From Sorangium cellulosum So ce56 (GTDB taxonomy: Bacteria > Myxococcota_A > Polyangia > Polyangiales > Polyangiaceae): DNA of 64,000 nucleotides. The position numbers and the translations under genes are program-made. The stretch covers positions 10,590,501 to 10,654,500 of the forward strand of contig NC_010162.1 in assembly GCF_000067165.1 (NCBI RefSeq), given 5' to 3'. Within the stretch, counting starts at the first letter, position 1, and the number at the start of each line of letters is the position of its first letter. Under the pieces are notes generated by a model, which had not been told where the DNA came from, searched no databases, and saw only the letters and a program-made list of their open reading frames with translations. Shown in pieces: positions 17,383 to 27,810 of this stretch.

Positions 17383-17868
17383 ATGTACAGGCAGTTCGCG
17401 CTCGAGGGCGAGGTCCACACCTCGCTCGACTGTGTGCCGCTCTCGGTGCGGCGGAAGCTGGACCTCGCCGAGATCAAGATCTCTCTCGCAGGGTGGCAGG
17501 CGCTGTCGCGCGCGGAGCGGCTCGCCCTGTGTCACCTGCCGGCCGACACCGACGAGGACGTCGCCGTCTACGCCGAGGTGCTCCGCGGCTTTGCCGAGCG
17601 CGCCGGGGTCGCCCTCGCCCCCCTCGCGGGCGCGCCGGTGCGCCGCGCGGCCTGGGATCGGGACAGCGTGAGCGCGCGGCTGCGCGAGCGGCTCGGCCCG
17701 GACGGCGCGCTCGACGAGGGCGCGCTCGGCCGCCTGGCGGAGCTGACCGAGGAGGAGCGCTACGCCATCGTCAAGCTCGCCGATCCGAAGCGCGGGCCCG
17801 AGAAGCTGCGCGCGCTGCTCGGCGAGCTCGGGCTGTCCCGGGACGCCGGCGCTGCGCGCTCGCCGTGA
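17383..17868 (+). CDS. nitrate reductase-associated protein-like (Nitr_red_assoc family)
   Basis: A 161-residue cytoplasmic protein. The segment FALEGEVHTSLDCVPLSVRRKLDLAEIKISLAGWQALSRAERLAL closely follows the pattern of the conserved nitrate-reductase-associated family, in which F-x-FE, a SLxCIPMxVRxKLD stretch and KLSLxxW are diagnostic. The C-terminal half (LTEEERYAIVKLADPKRGPEKLRALLGELGL) is helical. The family is named from gene neighbourhoods and its biochemical role is unknown. No nitrate reductase genes are in this window. The ATG follows a TATAGA box by 11 bases with no Shine-Dalgarno sequence, the same layout as at trxB. Confidence 0.65.
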   Translation: MYRQFALEGEVHTSLDCVPLSVRRKLDLAEIKISLAGWQALSRAERLALCHLPADTDEDVAVYAEVLRGFAERAGVALAPLAGAPVRRAAWDRDSVSARLRERLGPDGALDEGALGRLAELTEEERYAIVKLADPKRGPEKLRALLGELGLSRDAGAARSP

Positions 17869-17997
17869 GCCAGGCCGCGGCGAGGATCCCGGGCGCAACG
17901 AAGGCGCGGGGCAGCACGCTGTCCGCGCGGCTCGCGCGGGGCGAGCTCGAGGTCCCCTCGCGCTGACGTCCGGCGGCGGAGCGTCAGCGCGCCGCGC

Positions 17998-18936
17998 TCA
18001 CCACTTCACCATGACCTTCGACGGGTTGACCTCCGCGGTGACGCGCGGAACGTCGACGAGCACGTCGAGGAAGTCGCTGCCCGGCTGGCTCAGATCGAGG
18101 TTCGCCGCCTTGGGCTCCACGCGCGCCACGATCGCGTCGGCGTTGACGGCGCCCACGTCCTCCGGCGTCCCCGTGATCCTCACCTGCACCACGGCCGGCG
18201 CGACCGTCGCGCGCGGGATGCCGATCACCTCGACCTTGCGCTCGAACGTCCGCGTGGCGAGCTCGCGCCCGATCTCGAGCGTCGCCATCACGCTCTCGGA
18301 GCTGTACGTCACGAGCTTGGGCGGCCGATCGAGCGCCAGCTGCCGCTGGTAGGTGCCCTCCGTGAGCCCGCTGATGTCGAACGGCGCGGAGCGCGCGAGC
18401 TGCATCACGTCGACGACCGAGCGCGGGCCGCGGGCGCTGACCATCGGCGGCTCGACCGAGACCATCCCCTTCACGAGGAACCCCTGCGCGGTGTCCCCGG
18501 TGCGGGGGACGTGCACCGGGATGGCCCGGGTGACGACGTCGTCCCAGCCGAGCTCGATCGTCGACGGGTACATCTGCTCGACCATCAGCCCGGCCGGCAC
18601 GTGGAACATCGACGCGTCGAGATCGATGTGCGTCACCGTGCCGTTGCGGAGATCGAGCCGCAGGGTTCCGAGGCTCTCGGCGCGCAGGTCGTCGAGCTGC
18701 GTCCGGGAGCCGCGCACCGTGACCGCCACCTCGTTCGGGATCTGGGTCATGAGCTGCCGGTTGCTCGACTCGGGCGGGAGGATCGAGACGACGCTGAGCA
18801 TCAGCGTGCGCTGCGCGTTCTCCGCGCCGTGGATGAAGGCGTAGAGGCACAGCGCGAAGGTGATCGAGAGCAGCTTGAGGCCGAGGTTGTCGAGCAGCGC
18901 CGAGCGGAGCGCCTCGCGGATGCCGGCAAGCGTCAT
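17998..18936 (-). CDS. YbbR-like domain protein
   Basis: A 312-residue single-pass membrane protein. The N-terminal helix LLSITFALCLYAFIHGAE (about residues 22-39) is followed by extracytoplasmic YbbR-type beta repeats. Seen are NEVAVTVRGSRTQLDDL, AIPVHVPRTGDTAQGFLVKGMVSVEPPMVSARGPRSVVDVM and VVQVRITGTPEDVG. In Firmicutes the homologous CdaR (YbbR) binds the diadenylate cyclase CdaA and adjusts c-di-AMP synthesis. Here the ATG overlaps the cdaA stop (ATGA), so the pair is translationally coupled, which strongly supports the same partnership. Confidence 0.88.
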   Translation of the reverse strand: MTLAGIREALRSALLDNLGLKLLSITFALCLYAFIHGAENAQRTLMLSVVSILPPESSNRQLMTQIPNEVAVTVRGSRTQLDDLRAESLGTLRLDLRNGTVTHIDLDASMFHVPAGLMVEQMYPSTIELGWDDVVTRAIPVHVPRTGDTAQGFLVKGMVSVEPPMVSARGPRSVVDVMQLARSAPFDISGLTEGTYQRQLALDRPPKLVTYSSESVMATLEIGRELATRTFERKVEVIGIPRATVAPAVVQVRITGTPEDVGAVNADAIVARVEPKAANLDLSQPGSDFLDVLVDVPRVTAEVNPSKVMVKW

Positions 18937-20237
18937 GGCTCATCTCGCGGGGGCATCCCCTCCGCGCTCCCCTTGGATGCGGCGGTCGCCGCGACCTGCC
19001 CGGTCGGGACGAAGGTGCGCTGTGACGGGACGGGGGAATCGGTCGCGGCCGCCGCGGGGACGTCGACCATGGCCGGCCGGCCGCGCTCGGACGGGCGATC
19101 TGCGTCCTGCGGCGCGGCCGTCCCACCGGCGCCGGCCCCGGCCGCGGCGCGCAGGTCGGCGCTGGATCCCGTCGCGGCGCGCGCCTCGGCGCCCGAGCGC
19201 ATCGGCGTGGACGTCGACATCCGCGCCATCGGCCGCGCGTCGGGCTCCACGGCCGCCTTGATCATCGAGGACGTCTTCGAGACCGGCGCCGCGGGCTTGG
19301 CCTCGATCGGCGCGGGCTTCGCGGCGGCGGGCTTGCCGGGCTCGTGGGCCTGCCCGGCGCCTTGCGTCGCGCCCACGGCGGGGCCGCGCGCCGGCGTCGG
19401 GAGGCTCGCGCGGCCGACCTGGGCGACCTTCTTGGCGAAGCGCCGCCTGCGCGACGAGCGGCCGAAGAGCCCGAGCAGCGCGTGACGCAGCGACTGGCCG
19501 TCGAGGTTCGAGACGATGTTGCCGCTGAAGCAGAAGCTGATCGTGCCGCGCTCCTCGCTGACGACGACGACGACGGCGTCGGTCTCCTCGGTGATCCCGA
19601 GCGCGGCGCGGTGGCGGGAGCCGAGGCTGGCGTCGAGGATCTTGGTCTCCGGCATCGGGAAGAAGACGCCGGCGCGCGCGATCTTGAGATCGCGGATCAG
19701 CACCGCGCCGTCGTGCAGCTTGTTCACCGACTCGGGGACGAACAGCGAGACGAGCAGCTCTCGGGTCACGACCGAGTCGATGTGGATCCCCTCGCTCTTG
19801 ACGAACTCCAGCACGTTGGCGTCCTGCTCGAAGGCGATGATCGCGCCCATGCGGTGGCGGGCGAGCTCGGTCGCGGCGGCCACCACCTCGTCGATGACGC
19901 GCGACTGCTGCTCGCGGCCGCTCGTGAACCAGTTGCTGCCGCCCACGCGGATGAGGGCGCGGCGGATGTCGTTCTGGAAGACGACGACCACGATGAGGAT
20001 GATCGAGGAGAGGAGCCAGGAGAGGAGGTTGAGGAGCGTGGTCAGGCCGAAGATCTTCGCCCCGAGATAGATGAGGAAGACGATGCCGAGCCCGAGGCCC
20101 ATCTGCATCGCGCGGGTGCCGCGCAGCACGAGGAGCGCGCGGTAGACGACGTAGGCGACGATGAAGATGTCGAAGAAGTCCCGGATGACCTGCGTCGCCG
20201 GCCTCACCGAGAAGAGGCGGAGGAACCCTTCAACCAT
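18933..20237 (-). CDS. cdaA: diadenylate cyclase CdaA (DisA_N domain)
   Basis: This membrane enzyme condenses two ATP into cyclic di-AMP. Three N-terminal helices (about 21-40, 46-65, 68-87) are followed by a DisA_N/DAC domain (about 100-260). It carries the DGA motif (KLHDGAVLIRD, residues 173-183) and the RHR motif (GSRHRAALGITEETDA, 206-221) needed for catalysis, so it should be active. Unlike the ~275-residue B. subtilis enzyme it has a C-terminal tail of about 170 residues, rich in Ala, Pro and Arg. Its start overlaps the folP end by eight bases and its stop overlaps ybbR, forming folP-cdaA-ybbR. Confidence 0.92.
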   Translation of the reverse strand: MVEGFLRLFSVRPATQVIRDFFDIFIVAYVVYRALLVLRGTRAMQMGLGLGIVFLIYLGAKIFGLTTLLNLLSWLLSSIILIVVVVFQNDIRRALIRVGGSNWFTSGREQQSRVIDEVVAAATELARHRMGAIIAFEQDANVLEFVKSEGIHIDSVVTRELLVSLFVPESVNKLHDGAVLIRDLKIARAGVFFPMPETKILDASLGSRHRAALGITEETDAVVVVVSEERGTISFCFSGNIVSNLDGQSLRHALLGLFGRSSRRRRFAKKVAQVGRASLPTPARGPAVGATQGAGQAHEPGKPAAAKPAPIEAKPAAPVSKTSSMIKAAVEPDARPMARMSTSTPMRSGAEARAATGSSADLRAAAGAGAGGTAAPQDADRPSERGRPAMVDVPAAAATDSPVPSQRTFVPTGQVAATAASKGSAEGMPPRDEP

Positions 20238-21168
20238 CGGCTCGCGCCCCCTGGGCGACGGGGCCGTCCGGGCGCCGACGGTCGCCGGCGCCCGCGCGCT
20301 CGATCGCGCGCATCACGTCGAGGGCCTGGCGCACGGGGCGGACATCGTGGACACGGACGGCCGCGGCGCCGCGCGCGGCGCACGCGATCGCGGCGGCGAC
20401 GGTGCCGCCGAGGCGGTCCGGGGGCGGCGCGAGCAGCGCTTCCTCGCCGCCGCCCCGCGCCGCGGCCTCCGAGGCCGCGGCGCGCGCCAGGAACGACTTG
20501 CGGCTCGGCCCGACGAGCACGGGAAAGCCGAGGGCGCAGAGCTCGTGCATCCTGGCGCACAGCTCGAGCGACTGCCGCGCGTTCTTCGCGAAGCCGAGGC
20601 CCGGATCGAGGACGAGCTCGCCCTCCGGCAAGCCTGCCTCGAGCGCCCGCGCGGCGGCGCTCGACCACTCGCGGGCCACGTCGGCCACGACGTCGTCGTA
20701 GGCGTCGTCGGGGTACGCGGAGAAGCCGGCCATCGCCGACATCGGGCCGCGGCTGTGCATGAGCACGAGCGACGCCCCGCGCCGAGCGCAGAGCGCGCCG
20801 AGCTCCGCCGCGCTGTCGAGCGAGATCGAGTTGACCACGGCCGCGCCATCGTCGAGCGCGCGCGCCGCGACGGCGGGAGAGGTCGTGTCGATGGAGACCA
20901 CCGCTCCCCTCTTCACCGCGTCGCGCACGCTCCCGCCGATGCGCGCGATCTGCTCGTCATCCGGCACGGGCCGCGCGCCCGGCCGCGTCGACTCCGCGCC
21001 GATGTCGATCATGTCTGCCCCCTCGGAGAGCATCGCATCGATCTGCGCGAGAGCCGTATCTTCATCCGCAAAGCGACCGCCGTCGGAGAACGAGTCCGGC
21101 GTGCGGTTCAGGACCCCCATGATCACCACGCTCCTGCGGCGTTCGAGCAGCATGCGCAGCGGGGACAT
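20230..21168 (-). CDS. folP: dihydropteroate synthase
   Basis: This folate-pathway enzyme joins p-aminobenzoate to 6-hydroxymethyl-7,8-dihydropterin pyrophosphate and is the sulfonamide target. Both signatures are visible: VVIMGVLNRTPDSFSDGGRF and MIDIGAESTRPGA. Also present are VVSIDTTSPAVAARAL, VNSISL, LMHSRG, LDPGLGFAKNARQS and PVLVGPSRKSFL. The ATG at 21168 gives 312 residues; AGGA lies very close upstream, so the ATG at 21153 is an alternative. A Gly/Glu/Ala-rich stretch (AARGGGEEALLAPPPDRLGG) precedes the last strand. It is the first gene of folP-cdaA-ybbR. Confidence 0.94.
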   Translation of the reverse strand: MSPLRMLLERRRSVVIMGVLNRTPDSFSDGGRFADEDTALAQIDAMLSEGADMIDIGAESTRPGARPVPDDEQIARIGGSVRDAVKRGAVVSIDTTSPAVAARALDDGAAVVNSISLDSAAELGALCARRGASLVLMHSRGPMSAMAGFSAYPDDAYDDVVADVAREWSSAAARALEAGLPEGELVLDPGLGFAKNARQSLELCARMHELCALGFPVLVGPSRKSFLARAAASEAAARGGGEEALLAPPPDRLGGTVAAAIACAARGAAAVRVHDVRPVRQALDVMRAIERAGAGDRRRPDGPVAQGARADG

Positions 21169-21677
21169 TTCCTGTGGGTAGCAACTTTTGCGCCGAACGG
21201 CAATTGTCTGCTCGAATCGATGTTTTCCAGGAGCAATTGGAACATCGCGAGGGGGGTCCGGCGCGTCGCGCTCTGCCAACCGCCGGCTGGGCCGGCGGGC
21301 GTGCCGGCGTTGGACGGCGCACCGGCGTCCACATTCTTCGGCGCCGGCTTCCCGGCGGCCGTCCCGCGCTCGGGCGGGCACTCAGCGCGAACCATGGGGA
21401 AGAAACGGCGCGGAGGGAACGGAGGGTACGCAGAGAACGGAGGCAATCAGGCAAGGGGATGCAAGGGAAGCAAGGGGATGCAGGGGGGCGCGGCGCCGGG
21501 GGCCCCCCCCCCAACGCTCCGCACGCCGCTGACTCGGCCTTGCTTCTTTGCTAGGGTCCCGCCTACACATTGACATCGGCGGCCCCTCGCGGTCGTCCGG
21601 TGGAGGCGGGGACACGCGCGAGCGTGCCCCGTCAACCGTTTCTCAGGCTGCATCAGCGGACGAGACCGAGCGGTTCC
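21169..21677. other. 509-bp divergent intergenic region
   Basis: This region separates folP (minus) from the 7TM-HD gene (plus). No gene is supported. From about 21400 it is purine-rich on the plus strand, with short repeated GGAGGGAACGGAGGGT- and GCAAGGGGATGCA-like blocks. These end in a G/C hairpin-prone run (about 21484-21511: GGGGGGCGCGGCGCC then GGGGG and ten Cs). No promoter stood out to me; control regions for both genes must lie here. Confidence 0.5.
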
Positions 21678-23627
<1,950 letters not shown>

Positions 23628-23692
23628 GCAGGCCGGGCGCGCCGCGCGCTCCCGCGGAGGCCGAGCGGCCTGCTCGAGGAAAGGACGGTCCG

Positions 23693-25420
23693 ATGCCTCC
23701 CACGATCGAGCAGAGCTTCATGAAGGCCCTCTTCCACGGCATCATCGCCGAGGACATCATCTTCCCGTATCCCGAGATGCCCGCCGAGGACCGGGAGACG
23801 ACGTCGATGATGCTCGACAGCGTGCGGCGGTTCTTCGCGTCGAGCGTCGACAGCGGCCGCATCGACCGGGAGCACGCCATCGATCCGGGCGTCCTGGACG
23901 AGATGAAGAGGCTCGGCCTGATGGGCCTGCAGATCCCTTCCGAGCACGGCGGCGTCAACCTCAGCAACATGGCGTATGCGCGCGTGATGCAGGAGATCGG
24001 CGGGCTCGACGCGTCGATCGCCGTCACCCTCGGCGCGCACCAGTCGATCGGCTTCAAGGCGATCCAGCTCTTCGGGACGGAGGAGCAGAAGCAGCGCTAT
24101 CTCCCGAAGCTCGCGACCGGCGAGTGGATGGCGGCCTTCGCCCTGACGGAGCCGGGCGCCGGCTCCGACGCCGCGGCGATCAGGACGCGCGCCGAGCTGT
24201 CGGCCGACGGCTCGTACTACACCCTGAACGGGTCGAAGATCTGGATCACGAACGGCGGCTTCGCCGACGTCTTCACGGTGTTCGCCCGGACCTCGGCGCT
24301 CGAGGAGGGCAAGAAGCCGAAGCTCACCGCCTTCATCGTGGAGCGGAGCATGGGCGTGAAGAGCGGGCCGAACGAGCAGAAGCTCGGGATCCGCGGCTCG
24401 TCGACGACGGAGCTCTTCTTCGACGACGTGAAGGTCCCGCGCGAGAACGTGCTGGGCGAGGTCGGCAAGGGCTTCAAGGTCGCCGTCGAGGTGCTCAACA
24501 ACGGGCGCCTCGGGCTGTCGGCGGGGTGCGTGGGCGCGTGCAACACGCTGATCCGGATGGCGCTCGACCGGGTCCAGGAGCGGCGCGCGTTCGGCCGGAG
24601 CATCGGCGACTTCGGGCTCATCAAGGACAAGATCGCGACGATGCTGGCGCACACGTACGCGCTCGAGTCCATCACGTACCTGACGGCGAGCCTCGTCGAC
24701 GCCAAGGTCCCCGACTTCTCGATCGAGAGCGCGATCTGCAAGGTCATGGGGAGCGAGACCCTGTGGTTCGTGGTCAACGAGACGCTCCAGATCGCGGCCG
24801 GCATCGGCTACATGGAGGAGTACCCCTACGAGCGGCACCTGCGCGACGCGCGGATCAACATGATCTTCGAGGGGACGAACGAGATCCTGCGCTGTTTCAT
24901 GGCGCTCTCCGGGATGAGCGGCCCGGGCAAGGCGCTCGCGGACGTCGCGAAGGCGATGCGAGAGCCCATCAAGGGCTTCGGGCTGCTCAGCGATTTCGCG
25001 CTCCGCAAGGCGCGCTCGGTGCTCGGGCGCGAGCGGATGTCGAAGGCGCACCCGCTGCTCAGCCGGGAGGCGGTGATCTTCGAGGACTGCACCGCCGAGC
25101 TCGCCACCCACAGCGAGGACATGCTCCGGAAGCACGGGCGAGAGATCGCGGAGATGCAGTACGCGCAGCGCCGCATCGCGGAGATGGCCATCGACCTCTA
25201 CTGCATGGCCGCGTGCATCTCGCGCACGACCCGGGCCATCGAGCGGCGCGGGGAGGACGGGGCGCGGCGGGAGATCGATCTCACGACCGTGTTCACCGGC
25301 ATGGCGCAGAAGCGGCTGAGGCAGCACGTCGCCGACTTCCAGAAGAACGACGACGAGCTGCGCAAGGCCATCGCGGTGCGAGCTTACGCGGATCGCGCCT
25401 ACCCCTTCGACATCCTGTAA
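23693..25420 (+). CDS. acyl-CoA dehydrogenase (VLCAD/ACAD9-like, long form)
   Basis: This FAD enzyme introduces the alpha-beta double bond in acyl-CoA during beta-oxidation. At 575 residues it is the long type with an extra C-terminal helical domain, as in very-long-chain dehydrogenases. Seen are LGLMGLQIPSEHGGVNLSNM, the FAD-binding AFALTEPGAGSDAAAIRTRA and YYTLNGSKIWITNGG, KLGIRGSSTTELFFDDVKVP, RRAFGRSIGDFGLIKDKIA, and the catalytic-Glu region YERHLRDARINMIFEGTNEILR. The start at 23693 has AAGGA nine bases upstream. It lies 65 bp after the 7TM-HD gene and may share its transcript, though no functional link is evident. Confidence 0.92.
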   Translation: MPPTIEQSFMKALFHGIIAEDIIFPYPEMPAEDRETTSMMLDSVRRFFASSVDSGRIDREHAIDPGVLDEMKRLGLMGLQIPSEHGGVNLSNMAYARVMQEIGGLDASIAVTLGAHQSIGFKAIQLFGTEEQKQRYLPKLATGEWMAAFALTEPGAGSDAAAIRTRAELSADGSYYTLNGSKIWITNGGFADVFTVFARTSALEEGKKPKLTAFIVERSMGVKSGPNEQKLGIRGSSTTELFFDDVKVPRENVLGEVGKGFKVAVEVLNNGRLGLSAGCVGACNTLIRMALDRVQERRAFGRSIGDFGLIKDKIATMLAHTYALESITYLTASLVDAKVPDFSIESAICKVMGSETLWFVVNETLQIAAGIGYMEEYPYERHLRDARINMIFEGTNEILRCFMALSGMSGPGKALADVAKAMREPIKGFGLLSDFALRKARSVLGRERMSKAHPLLSREAVIFEDCTAELATHSEDMLRKHGREIAEMQYAQRRIAEMAIDLYCMAACISRTTRAIERRGEDGARREIDLTTVFTGMAQKRLRQHVADFQKNDDELRKAIAVRAYADRAYPFDIL

Positions 25421-25446
25421 TCGCAGGCTGCCGCACCTCGACGGAC

Positions 25447-25486
25447 ATCGATTCACCTCAAGTCACATCGAGTCACATCAATTCAC
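25447..25486 (+). repeat. four tandem decamers upstream of a Ser/Thr kinase
   Basis: Four adjacent 10-bp units read ATCGATTCAC, CTCAAGTCAC, ATCGAGTCAC and ATCAATTCAC. The period equals one DNA helical turn, so bound proteins would line up on one face. They lie in the 260-bp gap between the dehydrogenase stop and the kinase start and are low in GC for this genome. They look like a regulator-binding array. Confidence 0.55.
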
Positions 25487-25680
25487 ACGGGCGCCACGCG
25501 CGCTTCGGCGCAGTACGCTCATTCATTGTGAGCTGCGCTCTGTTTCGGGACGTTTTCAGCTCACCGCCTGGACGGATTGCTCTATAGTTTGATCAGGCGT
25601 AGTATTGGCGGTGGGCCCTTCGACAGGAATCGGGTGATCACTTGTCCCAGGCTAGAGCATTGGGTGGCAGGTGCGGAGCC

Positions 25681-26922
25681 ATGAAGGAGACTGCTGAAGG
25701 TCGTGCCGTCATGGACAAGTACCGTCTCGAGCGCAGGCTCGGAGGCGGTGGGATGGGAGATCTGTGGCTGGGCTTCGATATCAAGCTCAGGCGGCGGGTC
25801 GTCATCAAGTTCATCCGGAGCTTCGCGGCGACGGAGCCGGAGCTCGTCGCCCGCTTCGAGCGCGAGGCCCGCGCGTCCGCGCGTGTCCGGAGCCCCTATG
25901 TCATCGAGACCTATGATTACGGCGTCGATCGCGGGTGCGCGTTCATCGTCATGGAGTACCTCGAGGGAGAGGACCTGAATCGCCGCCTCGAGCGCGAGGA
26001 GCGGATCCCGCTCGCGCAGGCGACGGCCTTGTTCACGCAGCTCGGCAAGGCGCTCGACGCGATCCACGCCGCGGGGGTGATCCACCGGGATCTGAAGCCG
26101 GGGAACATCTTCATCACGTCTTCGGCGGGCGACGATCTGGTCAAGGTGCTCGATTTCGGCGTCGCGAAGTCGTCCTGCTCGCGCGATCGGATCACGAAGA
26201 CGGGCATGGTCCTCGGGACGCCCAGGTACATGAGCCCCGAGCAGACCATGGCGCCCAGGCAGGTCGATTACAGGAGCGATCTCTGGTCGATGGCGGTGAT
26301 CCTCTACCGCGCGATCACCGGCCAGTGTCCCTTCGCGGGCGCCAACATCAATGAGCTGGTCAGGCACATCTGCCAGACGTCGTTCCCGAAGGCGTCCAAG
26401 CTCGCGCCGGAGCTCCCGCCCGGGATCGACGCGTTCTTCGCCCGGACGTTCGAGTTCGATCCGGAGGCGCGGTTCCAGTCGGGCAAGGAGATGATGGAAG
26501 CGTTCTCCGCGATCGTGCAGGTGCCGGCCTCCCCGCCGTCGTCGGAGTCGCTGCGCGCGATCCCCGTCCCGCCGCCGTCCGAGCGGAGCGCCATCGTGAA
26601 GCGGAGCGCGGTGGGCGCGGTCGTGGCCCCGCTTCGCTGCGCGGTGGATGATCAGACGACCATGGCCGCCATGCTGGCAGCGCCGGCGAACGACCTCGGC
26701 AGCCCCACGGCGACGGACGCGGCCGTCGAGCCCGCCTCCGCCTCGTGCGACCGGCACAGCGAGGTCGTTCTGGACAGCCGCGTCCTGCCGCCGCTCCGGG
26801 TCCCCTGGATGGTCGCCGTCGGCCTGCTCATCGCGGCCGCCTGCGTTGTCTTCCACAGCGTGGCTGAGGGCGCGCCGTGGTCGCTCGAGGCCGCGGAGAG
26901 CCCGGCGGCCGGAGGACCGTGA
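25681..26922 (+). CDS. transmembrane Ser/Thr protein kinase (Hanks type)
   Basis: A 413-residue PknB-like kinase. The kinase domain (about 12-275) has the glycine loop LGGGGMGDLWLG, Lys in RVVIKFIRSF, the catalytic loop VIHRDLKPGNIF, DFGVAK, an activation segment ending GTPRYMSPEQ, and DLWSMAVILYRAITGQCPF, so it should be active. A ~100-residue linker leads to one membrane helix (VPWMVAVGLLIAAACVVFHSV) and a short outer tail, so there is no large sensor domain. The start at 25681 has GGAG three to four bases upstream; ATG 25711 is an alternative. It may act on FHA proteins such as the cyclase at 9-11 kb, but this is only inference. Confidence 0.92.
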   Translation: MKETAEGRAVMDKYRLERRLGGGGMGDLWLGFDIKLRRRVVIKFIRSFAATEPELVARFEREARASARVRSPYVIETYDYGVDRGCAFIVMEYLEGEDLNRRLEREERIPLAQATALFTQLGKALDAIHAAGVIHRDLKPGNIFITSSAGDDLVKVLDFGVAKSSCSRDRITKTGMVLGTPRYMSPEQTMAPRQVDYRSDLWSMAVILYRAITGQCPFAGANINELVRHICQTSFPKASKLAPELPPGIDAFFARTFEFDPEARFQSGKEMMEAFSAIVQVPASPPSSESLRAIPVPPPSERSAIVKRSAVGAVVAPLRCAVDDQTTMAAMLAAPANDLGSPTATDAAVEPASASCDRHSEVVLDSRVLPPLRVPWMVAVGLLIAAACVVFHSVAEGAPWSLEAAESPAAGGP

Positions 26923-26991
26923 TCTCGCGGGGCGTCGCGACGCCGCCCTGACGCTCGTATCGCCGGCCATCGCCGGGGCGCGGCGGCGCCG

Positions 26992-27753
26992 TTACCGCGC
27001 GCTGGTCGTGGGCGCGTCGGTGATGCCGGACGTCCACTTGAGCTTCGGGGCGCCCTCGTCGATCCAGCGGTCGCGCACCCGGCGCGCGAGCTCGGGGTGC
27101 TGGGTCGACTTCACGGCCATCGCGGCCACGAGGCATGTCCCCGGCCACGACTCGTAGACGGCGATCGCGCCGACGTACTCGTCGCTCGCGAGCACCGAGT
27201 CGACGCTGCCCTGGAGGACCTTGAACACGAGCGGCCGCACCTCACCGTCGATCTCCTGCGTCGTGCGGATGATCTGCGCCTCCCCGAGCCGCACGCCATA
27301 ACCGTCGGCGAGCGGCGCATTCTTCGCCCAGAACTCGTCGAGGCAGCTGTCGGGGTCGCTCGGCCCCGTGGTGGTCGTGTAGACGACCGACAGGGCGGCG
27401 TAGTGCTCGTCGCCGTACCGGAAGGTCGCGCGCGTCGGGTAGGTCAAGATCCGCACCCTGCGCCAGCTCTTCCAGTCGACCAGGGGTACGTCGAGCGTGT
27501 TGAACCGGTCCTGCCGCCTCCCCCACGGCTCGGCCAGCAGCCGCTCCAGCGCGGCCCGCTCGGGGTCTGCCGCGTCGCCCCCCGGGTTCTCGCGGGTGAC
27601 CGACGCCGGCGTCGGAGGCAACCCCGGCGGCCTCGTCGGGGGGGTGCTGCTGCAGGCGACGAGCGCGAGGGACGCGAGGACCGGGACCACCGGCGCGGCC
27701 CTCCGGCGGGTGGACGAGCGCGCAGTCGACCTGGAGCAGGACATGAGCAACAC
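26992..27753 (-). CDS. lipoprotein of unknown function
   Basis: A 253-residue lipoprotein. A long Arg-rich n-region leads to PVVPVLASLALVAC-SS, a lipobox with Cys near residue 34, and Ser at +2 suggests the outer membrane. After a Pro-rich stretch comes a soluble domain with WKSWRRVRILTYPTRATFRYGDEHYAALSVVYTT, an unpaired-looking CLDEFWAKNAPLADGYGVRL, and GAIAVYESWPGTCLVAAMAVKST. I do not recognise it. The GTG start at 27753 has GAGG about three to four bases upstream; ATG 27744 is an alternative. It converges on the kinase gene and lies downstream of the DUF362 gene on the same strand. Confidence 0.65.
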   Translation of the reverse strand: MLLMSCSRSTARSSTRRRAAPVVPVLASLALVACSSTPPTRPPGLPPTPASVTRENPGGDAADPERAALERLLAEPWGRRQDRFNTLDVPLVDWKSWRRVRILTYPTRATFRYGDEHYAALSVVYTTTTGPSDPDSCLDEFWAKNAPLADGYGVRLGEAQIIRTTQEIDGEVRPLVFKVLQGSVDSVLASDEYVGAIAVYESWPGTCLVAAMAVKSTQHPELARRVRDRWIDEGAPKLKWTSGITDAPTTSAR

Positions 27754-27810
27754 GAGCCTCGGCGAGCGGCCTCATCGACGGCGGTCACGCGGGCGGATCC
27801 CGCGGCGCCG

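Noticed and set aside
25583..25588. TATAGT as -10 of the kinase promoter
   Set aside because: No -35 box at 16-18 bases; I could not support a promoter here.
26939..27157. Plus-strand extension of frames past the kinase stop
   Set aside because: The kinase ends cleanly after its outer tail at 26922, and the following plus-strand frames are antisense to the lipoprotein gene.
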